This document shows positions 14,991 to 20,533 of a stretch of DNA of 20,533 nucleotides, one piece after another. The first letter of the stretch is position 1. The number at the start of each line of letters is the position of its first letter. The stretch is from Polaromonas sp. (GTDB lineage: Bacteria > Pseudomonadota > Gammaproteobacteria > Burkholderiales > Burkholderiaceae_C): assembly GCA_025362825.1 (NCBI GenBank), contig JANYFF010000461.1:1-20533 (forward strand). The letters run 5' to 3'. A model generated the notes under the pieces. The model searched no databases and was not told the DNA's origin. It was given only the letters and a program-made list of their open reading frames with translations. The translations under genes and the position numbers were made by a program.

Positions 14991-17423
14991 CTACCGGTTG
15001 GCAGTCTGCAGCGTCGTCCGATGGACGGACAGCAGTTCCTGTCTGTCGTTCTGTTCGATGGCACCGCTGCGCAGGCGTACCAGGGTTTCATGTGCGATGT
15101 CGCCGCTCACGCCGGGCGCGACCCAGATATTGCGCTCCAGCCGTGCCCCTAACTGCAGGTTGTAGCCGCGCGCTTCAAGCTTGAAGGTGTCGAAGGTACC
15201 GGCCGGCACGGTAATGGTTTCGCGCGCCACTACCTTGACGTCATAGCGGAAGGTATAGACCACGCCGCCCGGACGAGACTGCTTGAACATGGTCTGCCAT
15301 TTTTTGCCGACGTAAAGTTCGGCTGGATAAAACTGCCGCGGCGTGCTGAAGCCGCCGCGCGGATTGACGATGGTGTTTCCCATCGTGTCCGATGCGTACT
15401 CGCCATTGTTGTACTCGACCCTGTCAGCGTTGACGTCCACGGCGGTGACCTTCATGGTCAGCGGCTTGCCGAGTTTGGTGAACAGGTCAATCACCTGGTA
15501 GCCGTAGGTGTCGCCGATCTGGTAAGCGCGCTGGTGCTCCTGATAGCCTTTGAAGTAGGGCGTTACTGCGAAGCTCGTCACTTCGGCCTCCGGTGGCAGC
15601 TGCACACGCGCTGCCGCCACGGTTTCTTTAGCCAGACGTGCAGTAGTCTGGCTTTTTTCTACCTCCAGCCGAGCCATTGACAGGCGGGCCTGCTCGACCT
15701 TCAGCGCTTCGGCCGTCGCTTGTTCAAGGCGTTGCTGGTCTGCGAGTTGCGCGCGTGTCGCTGCCTCCTGCGCCTGCAGTTGCGCGCGCCGGGTGTCTTC
15801 GGCCTGCGCCGTCGCCATGCGTTGCGCTTCGGCGCGCTCCTGGGCAATCCGGGCGGCCTCTGCCTGCGCAGCAGCCAGACGCTGTGCTTGTACCCGGGCT
15901 TGTTCGGCCTCTTGCAGTGCGCGGGTTGAAGCCGCTGAGGTGATTCTTTCAGCTTCCAGCTGCGCTGCGCGTGCCCGCGCTTCCTTGCGCTGCTGTTCGG
16001 CAAGTTGTGCAGTTTGAGCCTGAGCCTGAGCGCGGCGTGTTTCTTCAGCCTGTGCTGCAGCAAGGCGCTCTGCCTGGGCGCGTTCCGAGGCGACACGCTC
16101 GGCCGCAATGCGCTCGCTTTCGGAACGGGCGGCGGCCTGTCGCTGCAGGGCTGCCCTAGCCTGCTCTTCTTCCTGAACTACCCTGGCGGCGGCAAGCCGT
16201 TCGGCTTCCAGTTTTGCCAGCCGGATCTGCATCTCCTTTTGCTTTTGTTCAGCAAGCCGCGCAGCCTCGGCCTGCTGCGCTGCGATGCGGACGGCCTCTT
16301 GGCGCTCGGCTTCCTGCTTTGCCGCCGCCAGGGCTGCAGCCTGCAGTCGCGCGCGCTCGGCCTGTTCTGCCGCAACGCGCTGGGCTTCAGCTCTTTCGGC
16401 TTCCTTTCGTGCGGCGTCCACCCGGGCCTGCACCTCGCGGCTGGCTTCGGCGGCTGCCGCTGCGGCACTGACGCGTTGCGCCTCCTGCTGGGCCTGCGCG
16501 GCCAGCAGGCGATTCAGCCGGGCCTGTGCCAGTTCGCTGGCACTGCCGCTGGGAAACTCGCGAATGAAGTTACCGAGCTGCACGTGGTCGTTGCTCGACT
16601 TGACGGTCAGCCAGCTGGCGATTTCACGGTCCAGCAACTTGTCCTGCTCGGCGTCGGTCAATATTTTCCGTTCGTTCGGGAAGAGGTAAAAGTCTTCTTC
16701 AAGAGACGTGCTCTCCCATGGAATCTGCCGGCCATTTGACGCTAGCCGCACGCTGACCCGCACGCGTTTGAAGGCATCTTCTAATCGGGCGCCGCGTACC
16801 GCAAACTCGCGCAGCAAATTGCTGGTGTACAAGCCGTTCTCGCCTTCCCCGTCCATCGCCACATTGCCCGGCGATGTCGCAAATGCCAGCAGGCTGCCCA
16901 CCGGCGCGTCGAACTGGCTAAGGCCGCGCGCGGACGGCTTGTAGTTGCCGGCAAACGGATCGTCACGGCAGGCGTCCAGGATGACCAGGAAGCTGCGGCC
17001 CTTGGCTTCTTCCATGTAAGCCAGCAGTTCGCTGACGTCGACGGTTTTTTTCTTGATGTCCTCGGCGGTACGAATGTCGGCAGAGACCGGCACAAGATAG
17101 TTGCGCCACTCCTGTTGCAATCCGTGACCGGCGTAATAAAACAGGCCGAATTTGACCTTTGGGTCCTTGATGGCTTTGCCGAACCGTGCCGCGGCTTCGC
17201 TCAGTTGGGCCTGCGACGTGTCCATTTGCTGGTCCACCGTGAAGCCAGCCTGTCGTAGCAGTTTGGCCATGGCCTGCGCGTCGTTGCGCGGGTTCATCAG
17301 GGGTGCCTTTGGGTAGGCGGAGTTTCCTACGACGAGTGCAATGCGATCGCCGTTCTGAGCCCAGGTCAGCGAGACAGAGCCCAGTAGCAGGACGCAGGAG
17401 AAAAACCTGGTGACGGCGGCCAT
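14991..17423 (-). CDS. Exported caspase-like protease with long coiled coil
   Basis: An 810-residue protein of the caspase-like clan (peptidase C14). A signal peptide (FFSCVLLLGSVSLTWAQ) precedes RIALVVGNSAYPKAPLMNP at residue 27. The catalytic pair is present: His100 in YYAGHGLQ and Cys152 in LDACRDDPF. The caspase domain ends near residue 248, followed by a short segment with WLTVKSSNDHVQLGNFIREF (271-290). Residues about 298-605 are rich in Ala, Gln, Glu and Arg with heptad-like repeats, a long helical or TolA-like stalk. Residues 614-810 form a beta-rich domain with VPAGTFDTFKLEARGYN. The start at 17423 fits the signal peptide; a 113-residue upstream extension is low-quality sequence through the terminator of the neighbouring gene. 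No strong ribosome site is seen. The substrate is unknown, and the stalk suggests a periplasm-spanning or scaffold role (inference). Confidence 0.9.
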   Translation of the reverse strand: MAAVTRFFSCVLLLGSVSLTWAQNGDRIALVVGNSAYPKAPLMNPRNDAQAMAKLLRQAGFTVDQQMDTSQAQLSEAAARFGKAIKDPKVKFGLFYYAGHGLQQEWRNYLVPVSADIRTAEDIKKKTVDVSELLAYMEEAKGRSFLVILDACRDDPFAGNYKPSARGLSQFDAPVGSLLAFATSPGNVAMDGEGENGLYTSNLLREFAVRGARLEDAFKRVRVSVRLASNGRQIPWESTSLEEDFYLFPNERKILTDAEQDKLLDREIASWLTVKSSNDHVQLGNFIREFPSGSASELAQARLNRLLAAQAQQEAQRVSAAAAAAEASREVQARVDAARKEAERAEAQRVAAEQAERARLQAAALAAAKQEAERQEAVRIAAQQAEAARLAEQKQKEMQIRLAKLEAERLAAARVVQEEEQARAALQRQAAARSESERIAAERVASERAQAERLAAAQAEETRRAQAQAQTAQLAEQQRKEARARAAQLEAERITSAASTRALQEAEQARVQAQRLAAAQAEAARIAQERAEAQRMATAQAEDTRRAQLQAQEAATRAQLADQQRLEQATAEALKVEQARLSMARLEVEKSQTTARLAKETVAAARVQLPPEAEVTSFAVTPYFKGYQEHQRAYQIGDTYGYQVIDLFTKLGKPLTMKVTAVDVNADRVEYNNGEYASDTMGNTIVNPRGGFSTPRQFYPAELYVGKKWQTMFKQSRPGGVVYTFRYDVKVVARETITVPAGTFDTFKLEARGYNLQLGARLERNIWVAPGVSGDIAHETLVRLRSGAIEQNDRQELLSVHRTTLQTANR

Positions 17424-17459
17424 GGTGTCAGTGCTTGTGATGACGGCTTGCGAATTCTG

Positions 17460-17491
17460 AAAAGAAGCCCGCGGAGGCGACCGCAGGCTTC
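17460..17491 (-). terminator. Strong Rho-independent terminator after the lipoprotein gene
   Basis: On the - strand GAAGCCTGCGG (17481-17491) pairs with CCGCGGGCTTC (17464-17474), 11 pairs including one T-G wobble, around a six-base loop, followed by TTTT (17460-17463). It begins 17 bases after the lipoprotein stop and ends before the caspase-like gene, so the two genes are probably separate transcripts. Confidence 0.88.
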
Positions 17492-17508
17492 TCCTCCAGG
17501 TTAGGGCC

Positions 17509-19869
17509 TCAATTTCTCCATGACACGGTGTTGTAGCGCCGTGAGCGAGCCTGATAGCTCCGGAGGCCGACAATACGCCTGTCATTGATATTGCTAAGTG
17601 CCGGGTACTGGGTCTGGCCATTTGCCGCGCAGACAGTATCGGTCGGGTAGCCACTGTTCTGGCTTGTTGGCCGTGCGGCAAGAGCAGCGCTGCCTTGAAC
17701 ACCTGCGGTTTGATTCCAGTTGCGGAAGCTGTTGGTTGCCGTAAATGCGCCACTGCTGACAACCACCGATTCTACAAAGGCGGCATTGGCATTGTTGAGC
17801 CACTGCACGTTGAAGGCGCTAGCGGCTGAATTGATGGCAGGTGAAGAAACCAGTGGCAAGCTTGGACTAACGTCATTCCACTGGGCCGAGGCCAGGTTGG
17901 ATGGCGACTCCACTGCCGACTGAATCCTGGTGAACTCGGTAACAGTCGTTCCATCGCCAAGGAAAATATCCGCCTGGTAACGGCCAAAAGCACTCAAGCT
18001 GGAAAAATCAGTGATGTTGGGTTTGGCGCGATTGGAAAATGCTCCCTGGCTGATGGAATACCATGGTGCCGTTACACCATCGGAGGCCAGTACTGATGCA
18101 AGGGTGTACTCATTGCCGCCGCTGAAGGTGGTTGTAAAGGAGGCTGGCGTCGTCGGCATGATGCCGCTGGCATTGGCAATGGTCAGGTAGGTGTTGCCAC
18201 CGCAAACACTGGAGTTGTTGTTCACCAATACAAGCCCCGCAGCAGGTAAGCCTGGACCGGTGATTTTTGCCGCCAGTACATTTGCCGATACCCATTTCCG
18301 TGAAGGAATATCAAACTTTGTAGGGTTGAAAAAGGTGCGAATGCCGGAAGCGTAAATGCTTGGATCGTCCAGTCCTGCGGAATAGTTGCCGGTGGAAGTC
18401 GAACCTGACACAGACACCAGAAAAGTCCCCGCTGGCAGGCTTGCGGTGATGGATGTTGCAGTCGATGGATTAAAGCCCAGTATAAATTTGCCTGTTGTGG
18501 ACGTTAGTGCGTTGTTGCCCGCGCGTGCAGGATTGGTCTGTACATACTTGTCATAGCGCGCTTCGACTGAGAAATCATAGTTGCGCTGGTTGCCGGCCAG
18601 GATCCAGTTGCCTGCCGCGGCCCCGCTGAGGGAGTCGTCCCGCTTGAAGATGACGGTCTTTGTATATTCGATAGGGCTTGGGAACGAGAAGGTGCTGCTG
18701 GTGGTGTCGTAATAGGTTCCCACCAATGGCTGACGGATAGTTATTTCCACTGCAGCGAGATCATCGAAAGAAGCTGTCGAACCTCCATATTTCCCAACAT
18801 ACAGCAAGACGGGGTTCCTCATGGTGCTTCCAGGAACATGGCAGAAGGTTGATCCGCATTTGTAGCTGACCAGCGTCTTGAAGGACTCGTCAATGTCCAT
18901 CGAGTTATTTAGATAGTTCGATGAGATCAGGTTGTTGACAAGGGTGGGGCAGGTTGAGTTTGGCAAGGTGTTTGGATCAAGCGCAAGACATGAATTCATC
19001 ACGTTGATCCAGTTGTTCAGTTTTCCGTAAGTCAACACCGGCGAGTTGCTGGTACTGACTGCACTGGTCGTCAGGGGCGAAGCCGCGCTGATTTCAGTGG
19101 TGATGGCCGTATCGACCGACACCAGTTTGGGTCGCAAAACGGTGCGGCCTGTCTGTGCATCGCGCGTGTGGGTGATCGACTCAATGATCGTGTCGACACC
19201 CGTGCCGTCATAGGCATAAACCGACTTGATGGGATCAAAAGCCGTGTTGGTAATGCCGACCGATGCCAGCGCTGCAGAGACCGAAGCAATCAGGTCCTTG
19301 CGAGCTTGGGCCAGTTTGCTCACGTCAATCTTGGAGCCGTCAAAGTTTTTGTCGGTGCCGGGTACGGTGCCGCTGACCACGACATCGGAAACGATCTTGT
19401 CGGTCAGTGGGTTGATGTTGATGCGTACGGCCTTGCCGGGCGCTACCGTTTCCTCTGTAACTGAAGTCAGTACGTTACCGCCTGCATCGATGACTTTAGC
19501 TACGATAGGGGATTTGAATCCTGTGAACCTCACAAAATAAATGCCGTTGATGTCGGTTAGTCCGGACACGGACTTTCCGGTCGCATCCGTGACGACAATG
19601 ACCGCTTTTTTCAGGGGTGCGCCGTCGCCTGCACCGCCGCCCGCGCCGCCGCCGCCATCGCCGCCGCCGCTATCGCCACCCCCGCCCGCGGTGCCGTCAT
19701 CGATAAATCCGAAAGTTGCAGCGGCTGCAGCCAGATCGACGGGTTCTTGTGGGGCAAGTGCGTCGGCGGCAACAGTAGCACCCCCGCTCCCGCTCCCGCC
19801 ACCGCAACTGGAAACCAGTGTGGCCGCGACGACCGCCGCAGTGAGTGTGAAAAATTTCCAACTGCGCAT
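17509..19869 (-). CDS. Large secreted lipoprotein of unknown function
   Basis: A 786-residue protein I cannot name. It begins with a lipoprotein signal: MRSWKFFTLT, a hydrophobic stretch, and lipobox LVSSC with Cys22 followed by GGGSGSGG. Residues 59-84 form a Gly/Asp linker. Residues about 86-165 (VIVVTDATGKSVSGLTDING, then VAPGKAVRININPLTDKIV) look like a carboxypeptidase-regulatory or Ig-like module. The remainder is Ser/Thr/Asn-rich and beta-like, typical of an outer-membrane or surface protein. Few cysteines remain, including CLALDPNTLPNSTC and CGSTFC. The ATG at 19869 has GAGGAG at 19876-19881, six bases upstream, which decides the start over a longer frame from 19959. It ends at a strong terminator and is divergent from a FecR-domain gene. 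Confidence 0.85.
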   Translation of the reverse strand: MRSWKFFTLTAAVVAATLVSSCGGGSGSGGATVAADALAPQEPVDLAAAAATFGFIDDGTAGGGGDSGGGDGGGGAGGGAGDGAPLKKAVIVVTDATGKSVSGLTDINGIYFVRFTGFKSPIVAKVIDAGGNVLTSVTEETVAPGKAVRININPLTDKIVSDVVVSGTVPGTDKNFDGSKIDVSKLAQARKDLIASVSAALASVGITNTAFDPIKSVYAYDGTGVDTIIESITHTRDAQTGRTVLRPKLVSVDTAITTEISAASPLTTSAVSTSNSPVLTYGKLNNWINVMNSCLALDPNTLPNSTCPTLVNNLISSNYLNNSMDIDESFKTLVSYKCGSTFCHVPGSTMRNPVLLYVGKYGGSTASFDDLAAVEITIRQPLVGTYYDTTSSTFSFPSPIEYTKTVIFKRDDSLSGAAAGNWILAGNQRNYDFSVEARYDKYVQTNPARAGNNALTSTTGKFILGFNPSTATSITASLPAGTFLVSVSGSTSTGNYSAGLDDPSIYASGIRTFFNPTKFDIPSRKWVSANVLAAKITGPGLPAAGLVLVNNNSSVCGGNTYLTIANASGIMPTTPASFTTTFSGGNEYTLASVLASDGVTAPWYSISQGAFSNRAKPNITDFSSLSAFGRYQADIFLGDGTTVTEFTRIQSAVESPSNLASAQWNDVSPSLPLVSSPAINSAASAFNVQWLNNANAAFVESVVVSSGAFTATNSFRNWNQTAGVQGSAALAARPTSQNSGYPTDTVCAANGQTQYPALSNINDRRIVGLRSYQARSRRYNTVSWRN
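19620..19690 (-). repeat. GCC-rich tract encoding the Gly/Asp linker
   Basis: Within the lipoprotein gene the + strand shows an imperfect run of GCC/CCG triplets from about 19626 to 19690, read on the - strand as GGC/GGT/GAC codons for Gly and Asp. Length changes in multiples of three would keep the frame and only change linker length. Confidence 0.6.
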
Positions 19870-20045
19870 GTTGTTCTCCTCAATCAGGTGGGTTTTGTAA
19901 ATGCTGGAATTATCTGTAAACTGAAGTAACAATCTACAGCATCCAAACATGCTTGTCATCCCCCATTTTGGTGAATAAGAAGTGCACGTTTCCGCTGAAG
20001 ATAGGTACTTTTCTCGTAATATAGATGCATTGACTGAGGAGATCT
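19870..20045. promoter_or_regulatory. Divergent gap between lipoprotein and FecR-domain genes
   Basis: This AT-rich gap must hold promoters for both directions. Ribosome sites are clear on each side: GAGGAG at 19876-19881 on the - strand and at 20036-20041 on the + strand. A possible -10 for the + strand is TAATAT (20017-20022), but its -35 is poor. ATGCTG (19901-19906) and CAGCAT (19936-19941) form a weak inverted repeat. No operator can be assigned with confidence. Confidence 0.35.
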
Positions 20046-20533
20046 ATGAGGTTGCACAACCGCGTGCCGCACACGCCCGTCTTCCTTCTTTCATTCACTT
20101 TGCTCGGCGTTGCGGCAGCCTTCCCCGCCCAAGCGACGCAGTTTTTTGCCATCAAGGGTCAGGTACAACTGCAACGGGTGCAAACGGTATCAACGGCAGT
20201 TGTGGGCATGCAGCTCGAAGAAGCCGATGTCATCGTTGTCCCGCCGGAGGCCGAAGCGCTGGTTCACTTTGACGATGGCGCGCAGATGGTTGTGCGGGGT
20301 GACTCGCAGGTCAGTTTTACGCGCCTGTCCCTGACCGGCCCGCCGACGCAGCGTCAGAAAACCCTGCGACTGTTGATGGGAAGCATGCGCTACCTTTCCG
20401 GTAAAAGCACACTGGGCAACCGCGTTAGCTTTGAGAGCAAAAGCGTCGTCATCGGGATTCGCGGCACTGACATTGAAATCGCCGTTACTGCTGAGGGTCT
20501 GGATGGCAATCCGGCCGGTACTTATCTGAAGGT
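20046..20533 (+). CDS. Exported FecR-domain protein, 5' part only
   Basis: The frame from the ATG at 20046 stays open to the right edge (162 codons), so the 3' end is missing. The N-terminus is a signal peptide (FLLSFTLLGVAAAFPAQA, cleavage about residue 30). The FecR-type domain follows: FFAIKGQVQLQR, then VIVVPPEAEALVHFDDGAQM, then VVRGDSQVSF, LLMGSMRYLSGK and the signature VVIGIRGTDIEI. FecR domains occur in the anti-sigma FecR itself but also in many periplasmic proteins; the cleavable signal and lack of an N-terminal cytoplasmic segment favour a periplasmic or surface protein over an anti-sigma factor. GAGGAG at 20036-20041 supports the start, four bases upstream. It is divergent from the lipoprotein gene. 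What follows the domain is outside the window. Confidence 0.88.
   Translation, partial: MRLHNRVPHTPVFLLSFTLLGVAAAFPAQATQFFAIKGQVQLQRVQTVSTAVVGMQLEEADVIVVPPEAEALVHFDDGAQMVVRGDSQVSFTRLSLTGPPTQRQKTLRLLMGSMRYLSGKSTLGNRVSFESKSVVIGIRGTDIEIAVTAEGLDGNPAGTYLK

Noticed and set aside
16005..16739. 244-codon + strand open frame
   Set aside because: It is antisense to the caspase-like coiled coil; its Cys/Leu/Gly-rich sequence is what reversed Ala/Gln/Glu/Arg codons produce.
17424..17762. N-terminal extension of the caspase-like gene by 113 codons
   Set aside because: It would read through a strong terminator and the end of the lipoprotein gene, and would bury the signal peptide.
18830..18870. CGSTFCH in the lipoprotein as a haem c motif (C-x4-CH)
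   Set aside because: A single unusual-spacing motif in a Ser/Thr-rich lipoprotein without other cytochrome features is more likely a disulfide or chance.

Overview
The window looks like a chromosome segment from a betaproteobacterium, most likely Burkholderiales. It carries three Bug/TctC-type periplasmic receptors without TctA/TctB membrane partners, a class III CoA-transferase with an acyl-CoA dehydrogenase, and moderately high GC. This placement rests on gene content only. I see no rRNA, tRNA, CRISPR array, insertion sequence or integrase.

Left part (1-3359): the 3' part of a FadB-like 3-hydroxyacyl-CoA dehydrogenase and a thiolase lie on the + strand. They face a Bug receptor (Bug1) on the - strand, with a likely terminator between.

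Middle-left (3604-8561): a tight - strand operon runs CoA-transferase, Bug receptor (Bug2), acyl-CoA dehydrogenase, MaoC-like protein, and a divergent LysR regulator sits upstream. With the FadB-like enzyme and thiolase this could form an acid-degradation route: uptake, CoA activation, dehydrogenation, hydration, second oxidation, thiolysis. The block is visibly more AT-rich than its flanks. The MaoC protein lacks the usual Asp/His pair, and the acyl-CoA dehydrogenase appears to use the alternative glutamate position.

Middle-right (8663-13530): a second - strand operon encodes a thiamine-diphosphate (ThDP) enzyme, a CoxG-like protein, Bug3 and an aldehyde dehydrogenase. A plausible scheme is uptake of a 2-oxo acid, decarboxylation to an aldehyde, and oxidation to the acid. 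The ThDP enzyme has Asp where the family has its cofactor-activating Glu, and CoxG stands here without any CO-dehydrogenase or molybdenum-hydroxylase genes. The operon starts from a recognisable promoter with a palindrome inside its spacer. Bug1 and Bug3 are close paralogues, with Bug2 more distant between them. This unassigned pathway is the best candidate for something undescribed.

Right part (13531-20533): about 670 bases without a convincing gene separate the catabolic region from envelope-type genes. These are a DUF4337-like membrane protein, an exported caspase-like protein with a long Ala/Glu/Arg/Gln coiled coil, a large unidentified lipoprotein with its own strong terminator, and a divergent, partial FecR-domain protein that runs off the right edge.
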